A stretch of DNA of 64,000 nt, taken from assembly GCF_004210375.1 (NCBI RefSeq), contig NC_134827.1, forward strand, positions 101,789,285-101,853,284, given 5' to 3'. The notes under the pieces were generated by a model. It worked only from the letters and a program-made list of their open reading frames with translations, did not search any database and was not told where the DNA came from. The stretch's first letter is position 1, and every line of letters begins with the position of its first letter. Positions 12,689 to 23,683 of the stretch are shown here, one piece after another. This stretch comes from Tachypleus tridentatus (Eukaryota > Arthropoda > Merostomata > Xiphosura > Limulidae). Position numbers and translations under genes: made by a program.

Positions 12689-13291
12689 TATATATTTTTT
12701 GTAAAGTTTGTACTAATTATTTCATTGTTAATCAACATAAATCACAATTTTCATAAATATACAGATCAGACGGCAGCCTTTTCCATATTGGGGAAGGGTG
12801 AAGGACTATGGTAAGCCAGACAGAATAATGGAGAGAAACTTTGTTCTCAAGATATGTATATAACCAATGCTTTGGTTACGCTGGCTGGAGCGGCAGTAGC
12901 CACTCAAATCCCGTTTAGCGCCGCCGTTGTTTATAAACTGAACAATAAACAATCATTTCTTTACTAGCGCCAACCTTTTAGTGGCTACAACGACAAGCGT
13001 GTCTCAGGTTAGAGCCAGAGGGACAAAATCCACAAGTGCATTTGTCTCGCTTTGTCAACGGAGAAGCGAATACGTTTCTTGTTCGATCGTAAAAGATCAA
13101 ATTAGTTGAAAGGTTTCTTGTCCGCAGGCGAAATGCGTATGTGTCTGTGTTTGTTTTTTTCTTATAGTAAAGCCACAACTGGCTAATCGGTTGAGCCCAG
13201 CGAAATGTGTACAGAGGATGATAGGGAATATATTTTGTTTTTATGCTGTGGTTTCGAAAGCCGTTATCCAGTATTAAGTTGATTGAGTGAT
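12689..13291. other. no gene recognised
   Basis: A 110-codon minus frame (12978-13310) runs into the neighbouring SINE and resembles nothing I know. Confidence 0.4.
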
Positions 13292-13556
13292 TACTTGGAA
13301 TTAAGCACAAAGTTACATGAAGGTTACCTGCTCTAGCCGTCCCTAATTTAGCAGTGTAAGACTAGAGGGAAGGCAGCTAGTCATCACCACCCATCGCCAA
13401 CTTTTTGGCTACTCTTTTACCAATGCGTAGTGGGATTGACAGCCACATTATAACGCCGCCACGGTTGAAATGACAAGCAAGTTTGGTGTGACGAGGATTC
13501 GAACCCTCGACCATAGGATTACGAGTCGAACGCCACAACCACCTGGCCATGCTGGA
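13292..13556 (-). mobile_element. tRNA-Thr-type SINE
   Basis: Full-length minus copy; head GGCCAGGTGGTTGTGGC when read in reverse, box B GGTTCGAATCC intact. Confidence 0.9.
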
Positions 13557-13683
13557 GATCGCGATGGTTAAACTGCACTGTATTGAAAACCTTTAAGAGG
13601 ACATCGATGAAATTCTGGAATCATAGAGACGAATAATTAGAATATTCTTCAGTTCTATAAACGTACAATTCTGATCTTTTTCT

Positions 13684-14495
13684 CATAATACAGGTCAGTT
13701 TTGTCTTGTTTTTCATAATACAGGTTAGTTTTGTCTTGTTGTTTCATAATACAGGTTAGTTTTGTCTTGTTGTTTCATAATACAGGGTTAGTTTTGTCTT
13801 GTTGTTTCATAATACAGGTTAGTTTTGTCTTTTTGTTTCATAATACAGGTTAGTTTTGTCTTGTTGTTTCATAATACAGGTGAGTTTTGTTTTGTTGTTT
13901 CATAATACAGTTTAGTTTTGTCTTGTGTTTTCATAATACAGGTTAGTTTTGTCTTGTGTTTTCATAATACAGGTTAGTTTTGTCTTGTGTTTTCATAATA
14001 CAGGTTAGTTTTGTCTTGTTGTTTCATAATACAGGTTAGTTTTGTCTTGTTGTTTCATAATACAGGGTTAGTTTTGTCTTGTTTTTTCATAATATAGGTT
14101 AGTTTTGTCTTGTTGTTTCATAATACAGGTTAGTTTTGTCTTGTGTTTTCATAATACAGGTTAGTTTTGTCTTGTGTTTTCATAATACAGGTTAGTTTTG
14201 TCTTGTGTTTTCATAATACAGGTTAGTTTTCTCTTGTTGTTTCATAATACAGGTTAGTTTTGTCTTGTTTCGTAATACAGGGTTAGTTTTATCTTGTGTT
14301 TTCATAATACAGGGTTAGTTTTGTTTTGTTGTTTCATAATACAGGTTAGTTTTGTCTTGTTGTTTCATAATACAGGTTAGTTTTGTCTTGTTTTTTCATA
14401 ATATAGGTTAGTTTTGTCTTGTTTTTTCATAATACAGGTTAGTTTTGTCTTGTGTTTTCATAATACAGGTTAGTTTTGTCTTGTTTTTTTTTCTT
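13684..14495. repeat. 30/31-bp minisatellite, about 27 copies
   Basis: Unit GGTTAGTTTTGTCTTGTTGT plus TTCATAATACA. Variants TTGTTGTTTC, TTGTGTTTTC and TTGTTTTTTC occur in short runs, and ACAGGGTT appears in some copies. No ORF. Each unit contains a T/G-rich tract ending in ACAG|GTTAGT. Confidence 0.95.
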
Positions 14496-15030
14496 CTAGT
14501 TCTTCATAAAGTAAAAAAAAAGTCATCTTTTCAGATGTTCTACCAATAATATCATTTTGTTTTCAAAATTCCTGTGTCAGTTTTCAACATAAATGTATAT
14601 ATAACATATAACATTCTTCACGATTATTTATACTAAATATTGCAAGTTTGGGTGAGATGCATCAGTTACAAGACAGGATTAATAAAGATTGTTTTTAATA
14701 ACCTGTCTTTCCTATCAGTCTTGGAAGCCGGATTTTAAATAGATGGCAATGCATATAACTTACAAACGCTTGTAGTTGGTTGTTAAATACTAAGTTTTAG
14801 GAGTTGATTGTGAAAATGATAAGATCTCGAGTGGTTTTGAAACTTTGTAATCAGAGTAACATAAAAAATGTCAAAATACGTTAGCAAAAAGAAAATATCC
14901 AAAGTTGACCAAGAAAGGTTAATAGAAATAAACATCTAAAAGAAACCCAACAAAGATTACCTGAAATAAACAGGTGAGGAAAATTAATGAACAACTGACA
15001 AATAAATAATTAAACAGAAGAAAATAATTA

Positions 15031-15131
15031 TTGTTTGTTCAGCACAAAACCATACAATGGGCTATCTGTGCTGTGCCTAAGACGGGTAGCGAAGCCCATT
15101 TTTATATTCACCATTGAGCCACTGAGGGATT
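15031..15131 (-). mobile_element. second-family SINE
   Basis: ATTGTTTGTTCAGCACAAAA (tail) to TTGAGCCACTGAGGG (head), with GGCTATCTGTGCTGTGCC inside. Confidence 0.75.
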
Positions 15132-15346
15132 GAAAATACTTAGGAAGAGAAGTGATCAATAAAATTAGCTTAGAAACAGGATACATGTGGAACAGGATAC
15201 ATGTGAATCAAATCATTAAAAATAAAGACAGGAGATTCACTGTTTTAAACCAACAAACGCTAGGAATGCAAATTGAAACAATAAATATACATAACTAAAG
15301 TTATGTTGAGGTCATTACAAAACTGAGTTTTCGAAATTTCACCCTT

Positions 15347-15466
15347 TTCTTATTGTCATTTTTCGAAGCTCTACTCAAATAAGTGGTTGAGTCCAACAAC
15401 GCAAAATGCATGTTTTTTCTTTGTGTTCGTTGGCCTTAAGATTTTGGCCAGCAGTGTATATATATT
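15347..15466 (-). mobile_element. solo terminal fragment of the same Tc1 family
   Basis: About 120 bp, roughly 90% identical by eye to 12560-12688 in the same orientation (CGAAGCTCTACTCAAATAAG ... TTTTGGCCAGCAGTGTATA). Only the terminus is present, with no transposase next to it. Confidence 0.75.
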
Positions 15467-15654
15467 TAATATACACGTTGTTTCCTTATTATCAGTTGGT
15501 TAATATCTGTGACAGAACATTTAACAAATTACAAAGCAACTGTTAAATTAAAAAAACAACAACAAGTAGAATTGTTATAAGTGTACGCAGATTGAAATGT
15601 ACATTTTAAAGGAAAAAAGCTGTTGATAAAACCATGTTTATTCATAAAGAATTG

Positions 15655-15775
15655 TGTTTGTTTGTTGTTTAGCGCAAAAATACACCTTGGGCTAATTGTT
15701 CTGCGCCCACACGAGTATTGAAACCCGTATTTTAGCGGCTTTAGCCATCAAACGTGCCGATGAGCCACTAGGGAG
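15655..15775 (-). mobile_element. second-family SINE
   Basis: TTTAGCGCAAAAATACACC tail and GATGAGCCACTAGGG head; contains GGGCTAATTGTTCTGCGCCC. Confidence 0.75.
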
Positions 15776-16746
15776 TAAATACCAGTGGAACTGTGATCTT
15801 ACACTACTGGTGTTCGTTGTTATAATGTTGTATACGAATAACCAGTTCATCCCGTCGCAAATCTACGTTTTTCTGCCTTTGAATTCTACAAAATTAATAT
15901 GAATATATTATCTTTCAAATGATTTTAAAGACGTAAATCAGTAAAACACGGGATAACCACAGTTGATATAAATTTCTGGTGGAAAAGAATTTTAAAAATT
16001 TCATCTCAGCATTGTTTGACGTTTAGTGTCCATCATTTCAGCATTGTTTGACGTTTAGTGTCCAGTGCCATGTCACCGACAATTGACTGCTTAAACAAAA
16101 GTAACATTTTTATCATGCACTCAGATCATAACGATGTGTTCAGATGGTGGATTTAGAACTTCCAAACGAGGATCTTTCTTATACTTAATGCCACTGAAAC
16201 ACAGAAGAATAAGGATCAATTTGGGGCACCAAGACCATCTAAAAAGAGACATGTAAGAGTGCAAAACAAATAGTGGCGTCGTTTAACAGATAAGAATCTA
16301 CAAACACAAAGGTCAGTGACAAAAGCCTCCCAATATAACCAAGAAGGATATTTGTATGAAAAAAACGACACAAGTCACGTGCATACATACCTACTTTCAA
16401 CCATCATACACTTCAAGTAGCTATTTCAGTCACGAAAAACCAGTCAAGTCATCGAATGCAGCACCTATGAATTTCTGTGCGATTTAACTATAGAAACCGT
16501 TGTGCTCGTACACTAGGTGGATTATGGAAAGTATTCAAAGAACTGTAGTGTGCTTTGTACATTACCTCTTTACGACGAAGCGTTGCTCGAAGATACAACA
16601 TAATACGATTTTTTACGATTGTGAAGTTCATCCTACTTACTTTACACAGCCTTGTAATTATTAATTACACTTCATGCAACTTGTTCACAGAAGTAGGAAA
16701 CTCTCTCATTTACCTTCGCGATCTATACTGTTAATCCTAAAAATTA
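15776..16746. other. no gene recognised
   Basis: AT-rich. It holds a 32-bp direct duplication near 15995-16060 (CATTTCAGCATTGTTTGACG twice) and nothing else that I can see. Confidence 0.45.
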
Positions 16747-17226
16747 CACTATATAACAAAATTTTTACTTTTTCTTGTTCCTGGACAGACAGTGTTATTC
16801 TCCAATTGCTTTAGCCTAAAGTAAATGGAAAATACCTGTTTTTCTCTTCAAACTTTGATTTTGTGACTTGGAAGCGTATAACTAAAACATGATGTGAGAC
16901 TATATTTGGAGGTTGATAAGTGAAAGTGATTTACCTTACAGTCGCAAATCTCGAGAAACTACTCACTTCTAAACATTTTCGTATAACTTTAGTATAAATT
17001 CGTGTAAATCTTGATTCATATGTTGTTTTGTTCAGACCTTATGTAAATGAAAATGTGCAAATTTGCCTGTTTTTACATATAAAATAGGTTAATTTCTAAA
17101 TTTCATTATCCAGGTCACAAAATCAAATTTTGAAGGGAATAATGGCCATTTTCTGTACTTTTACAACACAAGCAGTTAAGAAATAACACATATTATCCAG
17201 GAACAAAATTTGTGTTACATAGTGTT
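16747..17226 (+). mobile_element. fold-back / MITE-like element, copy A
   Basis: About 480 bp whose two ends (about 125 bp each) are imperfect inverted repeats of each other: TTTTTCTTGTTCCTGG and TTTGATTTTGTGACTTGG on the left, CCAGGTCACAAAATCAAA and CCAGGAACAAAATTTG on the right, with a central loop of about 200 bp. No coding capacity. A second copy in the opposite orientation is at 45041-45515. Confidence 0.75.
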
Positions 17227-17429
17227 ATCAGAATTTCGTCTGTTTGCTCTTCAACATAAAACACGAAACGTCGTCCATCAACAGAAATCGAAGAAGAGAC
17301 AAGTGCTCATAAAAACAAAACAAAACCAGTGATTATCAAACTGTGGAGCATGACGTATCTCAGAAGTTTGTATCTGTTTCGAGATTAAAAAGAAGCGCGG
17401 GATTTTTCGCAGTGAAATTTGTTCAATAT

Positions 17430-17555
17430 TTGTTTGTGGTTATGCATAAGGCTTAAGGACACCATTAGCTATCTGTGTCCTGCTTACCACTGGTATCGAA
17501 ATCCGCTTTTTTAACGTTAATAAGTTGTTAGACTTTCCGCTGTACCACTCGGTGT
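17430..17555 (-). mobile_element. second-family SINE, diverged
   Basis: CTATCTGTGTCCTGCTTACC, GGTATCGAAATCC and GCTGTACCACTCGG follow the family order. Confidence 0.6.
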
Positions 17556-17609
17556 ACACTTCATTAATAGTGACATGAAAGTATAAAAGTAGATGCACAC
17601 TAAAATATT

Positions 17610-17877
17610 GGTTTGGTTTGAATTTCGCGCAAAGCTACCCGAAGACTATCTGCGCTAGCCGTCCCTAATTTAGCAGTGTAAGACTAGAGGGAAGGCAGCT
17701 AGTCATTACCACCAACCGCTAACTATTAGGCTACTCTTTTACCAATGAATAGTGGGATTGACCGTCAATTTACAATGCCCTTTCAACCGTGGGGGCATGT
17801 TTGGTGTGACGGGGATTCAAACCCGCGACCCTCAGATTACGAGTCGGGTGCCTTAACCACCTGGCCGTGCCGGGGCC
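17610..17877 (-). mobile_element. tRNA-Thr-type SINE with target duplication
   Basis: Full-length, with a 12-bp duplication CACTAAAATATT at 17598-17609 and 17878-17889. Confidence 0.93.
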
Positions 17878-17889
17878 CACTAAAATATT

Positions 17890-18683
17890 ATTACTATTGT
17901 TTTTTTTAATTTAAAACAAACAAACAAACCAAGAGGCTTCCAAACTTTGTACGTTTGTTAATTGATAGAAATTCATTAACGTTGTTATTCTATCGTCTAA
18001 AACTGTTCATATTTTAATCCAATTATACGGGAGTATTTCCAGACCTTTAGTTCTCTCATATAAGTTCATTGTTAAGCCTATATGCCATCTACATGTTTTC
18101 TCTGGATCGTTTGGTCATAGTATCTTAGAAACCATCATTCTTTAAGTTAATAGTTGGCTTGAGTTTTCCCATGAGTGATTAATGGATGTTAACGAGATGT
18201 TTGTACTTGTTTTGTTTATCAGTGTTTCGAATGATCATGTTCCAGTTTATGTTCAGCACAATAACGATTACTTCACCTGTGTTCACTGCAACAACAGTGC
18301 GAATCTAGTGTCACCATCTCAAGCCATCTTCGTCTTCACTGACTTTTGTTTAACCATTAGTTTTCCTTGCCAAACTACTCAATTGTCTATAACGTGCTAT
18401 CAGTTTGTATTTTTGTCAACATAAATATCGTTACGTTTCTTTTGAACCGAATCTATGTTTACGTCATCACAACTGTTACGTCATCACAACTTGGAACTCC
18501 AAGTGCATTCCTCTCTTTTGAAATCAATTCTTCTTTTGTCGACATGTTCTTACATTCTTATTACAGAACGTAACATTGGAAAATAAGACCATAGATGCTG
18601 TTTTCAATTAAAGTATTACTTTATTACACTGTTTCGTAGGATATTTTCATTAATTCACAACACACGTAGTAAACGTACCTTCT
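17890..18683. other. no gene recognised
   Basis: Two overlapping short plus frames (18182-18424, 18367-18573) without recognisable motifs. A 12-bp ACGTCATCACAACT duplication near 18461-18490. Confidence 0.4.
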
Positions 18684-18934
18684 ACAGGGTGTTCGGAAAG
18701 TTACTGTGCAGTTTTGAAAGCAGTGATAACAGCATTCATTCAGTCTATTTCAAGCCAGCAACTGATAGCGGTGTTTAGAAACAAAATAAGAAGGATCCAG
18801 GCCTGTATTGATGCCAACGGGGGTTGCTTTCAACATTGTTTATAATTGTCATTCATATTTACCTCCTGTATTCTAGATTGAAACATGTCTGTCAATAAAT
18901 ATATAAGTGTACAGTGACTTTCCAAACACCCTGT
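18684..18934 (+). mobile_element. internally deleted mariner-type element
   Basis: Terminal inverted repeats CAGGGTGTTCGGAAAGT (left) and ACTTTCCAAACACCCTG (right) about 250 bp apart, preceded by TA. Inside, the plus strand reads IAVFRNKIRRIQACIDANGG and FQHCL, which resembles the C-terminal tail of mariner transposases. Most of the transposase is gone, so it is a non-autonomous remnant. Confidence 0.72.
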
Positions 18935-18978
18935 GTAACATATGCAGACTTTCCGCATATTTCTGTAACTTTCTAGTC

Positions 18979-19075
18979 GCGGCATGGCTGAGTGGTCAGA
19001 GCGATCGACTCGCAATTCGAAGGTCGCAGCTTCAAATCCTCGTCACACCTAACATGCTTGCTCATTCAGCCGGTT
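18979..19075 (+). mobile_element. SINE head fragment with different tRNA-like 5' end
   Basis: GCATGGCTGAGTGGTCAGAG and CAGCTTCAAATCC resemble boxes A and B. The following ACATGCTTGCTCATTCAGCC matches the SINE body, which then stops. The head differs from the other copies (TGAGTGGTCAGAGCG), so it may be a sub-family. Confidence 0.65.
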
Positions 19076-19219
19076 TATTTTTCTATATTATAGCTAAACA
19101 CAAACTAAAACTCAATAAACTTAACTTATTTAATGAAATACTTTTAATATTTATTTAGTTTGTTTTACTCTACTGTATAGTCAAGTGTTTCCCAAACGTT
19201 TGACATCCGTGTCTAATAA

Positions 19220-19320
19220 GCGTCCCCAGTGACGCAGTGGTGCGTCTACGGACTTATACCACTAGAAAGTGGGTTTCGATAGCCGTGATGAGCAAAGCAC
19301 AGATAGCCCTTTGTATTAAA
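19220..19320 (+). mobile_element. second-family SINE
   Basis: GCGTCCCCAGTGACGCAGTG (head), GTGGGTTTCGATAGCCGTG (box B), AGCACAGATAGCCC; the tail is shortened. Confidence 0.75.
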
Positions 19321-19719
19321 CGAACCTTTAATAAGAATGCTTTCTTGCCTGCCTTCTATTTTCTAAATGAGTGATAAGAGTACGTTAAGCGACAATATGT
19401 AACACACGGATACGCATCAAAATGTCTATGTGTTTTAATAATTGCTTATTATTAATGAAATATATATATATATATTCATACCATTAATTTGACATTTTGG
19501 CACTATTGGATCTACTCGCGCCCCTAAGAGACTATTTGCACCTACATAGAGGGCGCTCCCCCATACTTTGTGAAACGTTGGCGAAGTCTATTATTAGTAA
19601 TATCTAAACAATTCATTGCTTATTAGAAAAGAATGTTTGTCATTTTGGGTCGAACATGGTCTGGTTGTTAACCCGTCGGAATAATCGCATCTTACGCCTA
19701 AGTGATGGTGAAATCCACT

Positions 19720-19835
19720 ATTCTGTCAGAGATGTGCAATCCAAGAGTTGACGGCGTGTGCTGTTATTTGGTTGTGTGCTCTCTAATTTTTCAGCTCAAA
19801 ATGAGGGACAGCTAGTGCAGGTGTTGATACGTACG
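19720..19835 (+). mobile_element. old tRNA-Thr-type SINE remnant
   Basis: CCACTATTCTGTCAG, CAATCCAAGAGTTGACGG and GAGGGACAGCTAGTGCAGG follow the SINE body order with many changes. Confidence 0.55.
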
Positions 19836-20023
19836 TTGATTCTGCATGACTACCAGAATAATAAAAGTTTATTATCTTAAACAGACTTCAAGTGTTTTGC
19901 CATCTTCTTTTTAACTTGTCTGAATAAACATTACAAGTCTGCTCAGTCTCCGGATGAGAAAATATTACAGGAAACGACGGAAACCTGCGCACGTTTTGAA
20001 GGCGAAAATATATCGACGGAGTC

Positions 20024-20303
20024 TTGTTTTTGTTTTTGAATTTCGCACAAAGCTACGCGAAGGCTATCTATGGTAGCCGTCCCTAATTTATCAGTGAAAG
20101 ACTAGAGGGAAGGCAACTAGTCATCAACACCCACCGCCAACTCTTGGGCTACTCTTTTACTAACGAATAGTGGGATTGACCGTAACATTATAACGCCCCC
20201 ACGGCTGAAAGGGCGAGCATGTTTTGGTGCGACCGGGATTCGAACCTGCGACCCTCAGATTATGAGTCGAGTCCCTTAACCACCTAGACAGCTATGATGG
20301 GCC
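20024..20303 (-). mobile_element. tRNA-Thr-type SINE
   Basis: Full-length minus copy with good body identity; box B GGTTCGAATCCCGG in reverse. Confidence 0.92.
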
Positions 20304-20331
20304 ACCACTGGTACGTATATTTAAGTTTAAT

Positions 20332-20450
20332 GCCCTCCCCCAGTGGTACAGTGGTATGTCGGCCGACATATATCGCTATAAACTGGATTTCGATACCCGT
20401 GGTGAGAACAGCATAGATAGCCGTTTGCGTAGCTTTCTGCTTAATGACAA
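20332..20450 (+). mobile_element. second-family SINE
   Basis: CCTCCCCCAGTGGTACAGTG, GATTTCGATACCCGTGGTG, ATAGCCGTTTGCGTAGC and TTAATGACAAAACAA. Confidence 0.8.
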
Positions 20451-20577
20451 AACAATGAGTTTTATATAATTATTTTGTGAGTGAGCATTTGGTGAGTAAA
20501 TAAAACACAATCTAGTTTTACGTCTACTCTACGTATGTATTTGTTTGTTGTTAAACCCAATAACAACACGCTTTTAA

Positions 20578-22175
20578 GTTGTTAGTCCCAACCTAGCGAC
20601 TAACAAGGGGAAGTATTAGCGCCCATCTAGCGACTAACAATGGGAAGTATTAGCGCCCATCTAGCGACTAACAATAGGGAAGTATTAGCGCCCATCTAGC
20701 GACTAACAATGGGGAGTATTAGCGCCCATCTAGCGACTAACAATAAGAAGTATTAGCGCCCATCTAACGACTAACAAGGGGAAGTATTAGCGCCCATCTA
20801 GCGACTAACAAGGGGAAGTATTAACGCCAACCTAGCGACTAACAAGGGGAAGTATTAGCGCCCATCTAGCGACTAACAATGGGAAGTATTAGCGCCCATC
20901 TAGCGACTAACAATGGGGAAGCATTAGCGCCCATCTAGCGACTAACAAGGGGAAGTATTAGCGCCCATCTAGCGACTAACAATGGGGAGTATTAGCGCCC
21001 ATCTAGCGACTAACAATGGGGAGTATTAGCGCCCATCTAGCGACTAACAATGAGGAAGTATTAGCACCAGTCTAGCGACTAACAATAAGAAGTATTAGCG
21101 CCCATCTAACGACTAACAAGGGGAAGTATTAGCGCCCATCTAGCGACTAACAATGGGGAGTATTAGCGCCCATCTAGCGACTAACAATGAGGAAGTATTA
21201 GCACCAGTCTAGCGACTAACAATAAGAAGTATTAGCGCCCATCTAACGACTAACAAGGGGAAGTATTAGCGCCCATCTAGCGACTAACAAGGGGAAGTAT
21301 TAGCGCCCATCTAACGACTAACCATGAGGAAGTATTAGCGTTCATCTAACGACTAACAAGGGGAAGTATTAGCGCCCATCTAGCGACTAACAAGGGGAAG
21401 TATTAGCGCCCATCTAACGACTAACAATGAGGAAGTATTAGCGCCCATCTAACGACTAACAAGGGGAAGTATTAGCGCCCATCTAACGACTAACAATGAG
21501 GAAGTATTAGCGCCCATCTAGCGACTAACAAGGGGAAGTATTAGCGCCCATCTAACGACTAACAATGAGGAAGTATTAGCGCCCATCTAGCGACTAACAA
21601 GGGGAAGTATTAGCGCCCATCTAACGACTAACAATGAGGAAGTATTAGCGCCCATCTAGCGACTAACAAGGGGAAGTATTAACGCCAACCTAGCGACTAA
21701 AAAGGGGAAGTATTAGCGCCCATCTAGCGACTAACAATGGGAAGTATTAGCGCCCATCTAGCGACTAACAATGGGGAAGCATTAGCGCCCATCTAGTGAC
21801 TAACAAGGAGAAGTATTAGCGCCCATCTAGCGACTAACAATAGGAAGTATTAGCGCCCATCTAGCGACTAACAAGGGGAAGTATTAGCACCCATCTAGCG
21901 ACTAACAAGGGGAAGTATTAGCACCAGTCTAGCGACTAACAATGGGAAGTGTTAGCACCAGTCTAGCGACTAACAATAAGAAGTATTAGCGCCCATCTAG
22001 CGACTAACAATGGGGAGTATTAGCGCCCATCTAGCGACTAACAATGGGGAGTATTAGCGCCCATCTAACGACTAACAATGAGGAAGTATTAGCGCCCATC
22101 TAACGACTAACAATGAGGAAGTATTAGCGCCCATCTAGCGACTAACAATGGGAAGTGTTAGCACTAGTCTAGCAT
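20578..22175. repeat. 34-bp minisatellite, about 47 copies
   Basis: Unit AGCGACTAACAAGGGGAAGT plus ATTAGCGCCCATCT, 33-35 bp. Variants AACGAC, AATGAGGAAG, AATAAGAAG and CACCAGTCT mark subfamilies. Between about 21290 and 21660 two variants alternate as a 68-bp dimer. Unlike its AT-rich surroundings the unit is near 50% GC with several CpG (AGCG). Confidence 0.95.
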
Positions 22176-22359
22176 TTTCGCTAATGTGTAATCGATATTC
22201 GTACTTTTTGTTTTTTACTATCATGAACAAAACACTAAAAAGAGAAAGTATTTTCGATGTTTGCGCTATTACACGAACCCGTCACATTTTGAGTGAGATC
22301 ACTTTGTTTCAGTGCCCTAGCGGTTAAAATAAAAATAAAAGACACTGAGGCTTATTTAT

Positions 22360-22632
22360 TGTTTGTTTTTGAATTTCGCGCAAAGTTACACGAGGGCTAT
22401 CTGCGCAACCGTCCCTAATTTAGCAGTGTAAGGTTAGATCGAAGGCAACTAGTCGTCAACACCCATCGTCGACCTTTGGACTTCTCTTTTACCAAGGAAT
22501 AGTAGGATTGATTCTCACATTATAACGCTCCCACGGCTGAAAGGTCGAGCATGTTTGGTGTGACGGAGATTCGAACCCCTAACCCTCAGATTACGAGTCG
22601 AGTGCCTTAACCACCTAGCCATGCCGGACCCA
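22360..22632 (-). mobile_element. tRNA-Thr-type SINE
   Basis: Full-length minus copy starting about 185 bp after the 34-bp minisatellite; moderately diverged body. Confidence 0.9.
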
Positions 22633-23426
22633 GCCCAACTGAAAAAGTGGTACATCACATCAGGTTTAGCTCTGTTACGCAATAATTCGCGAGGTCTCGT
22701 GGTTTTCAAACTAGCATGCGTGGTGCCAAATTAAACGAACAATTTTGGCTTCGCGTCCTCAGCCTGAAACACATACAAGAGGAAAATGTATTAATAAACT
22801 TTTGTCAGTTGAGGAATTCCACGCATGTTGATGGCCGAGAGGGAAAACTCTAATAATTTCATTTCCGTTGCTTTCATTATCTGCACGTGACGTCAACACA
22901 AAAGGACCTAATCAAAGAGTGAATTCATTATACAGCTCATTATCGTCTGCTTGGTGCTTCTAGTCTTAGACACATCAAGTTTTAATTAAATTCTCACTCT
23001 AAGGCACGAAATAATTACACAGATATCCGTACGTTGTTGCGGTAGCAACGAGAAACGTAAAAGAAAGGTGAAAATTTACCAAACTTTACTTTCGAGGCAG
23101 AAGACATGGCCACAGACGGCTAGCCTAATGTGATAATTTTTGAGGTTTCACGAAATAAGTTTATATTCACGTTTCTCAAAAAAGGTGATCAAATTAAGTT
23201 TACAGTGGTAGTAACTGAAAGTTGACCAGGCGTGAGAAAATTATATTACGCTTTGTTTCATAGATTCAATTAAAATTAGATTACTTGAAATAACTTTTGG
23301 ACAATAGTTACTAATTACTGTAAACTAGGATGATTGGAGGGCTTGATTATTAAATATACCATCTTCAGAACTTCTGGTGAGTCTTGGTGTTGAGGGAATG
23401 GTCTCGCCAGCATTGTACACGGCTGG
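22633..23426. other. no gene recognised; isolated X-box-like palindrome
   Basis: GTTGCGGTAGCAAC near 23036-23049 has 5-bp palindromic arms and a partial match to RFX sites. Nothing else supports a regulatory region. Confidence 0.3.
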
Positions 23427-23683
23427 TTGGTTTGTTTTGAATTTCGCCAAAGCTACACGAGGGCTATCTGCGCTAGCCGTCCCTAATTTAGCAGTGTAAG
23501 GCTAGAGGGAAGGCAGCTAGTCATCACCATCCACCGCCAACTCTTGGGCTACTTTTTTACAAACAAATAGTGGGATTGATAGTTACATTATAACGCCCTC
23601 ACGGCTAAGAAGACGAGCATGTTTGGTGTGACGGGGATTCGAACCCACGACCCTCATACCCTCATACATGGCCATGCTGGGGC
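23427..23683 (-). mobile_element. tRNA-Thr-type SINE with damaged head
   Basis: Body well conserved. The anticodon arm is replaced by a short CCCTCATA duplication, giving a shortened head. Confidence 0.88.

Noticed and set aside
18182-18573. overlapping 80- and 68-codon ORFs as a secreted or membrane protein
   Set aside because: Hydrophobic residues come from T-rich sequence; no start context, splice sites or family features.
23036-23049. RFX X-box regulating a ciliary gene
   Set aside because: It departs from the consensus at several positions and no gene is recognisable within 10 kb.
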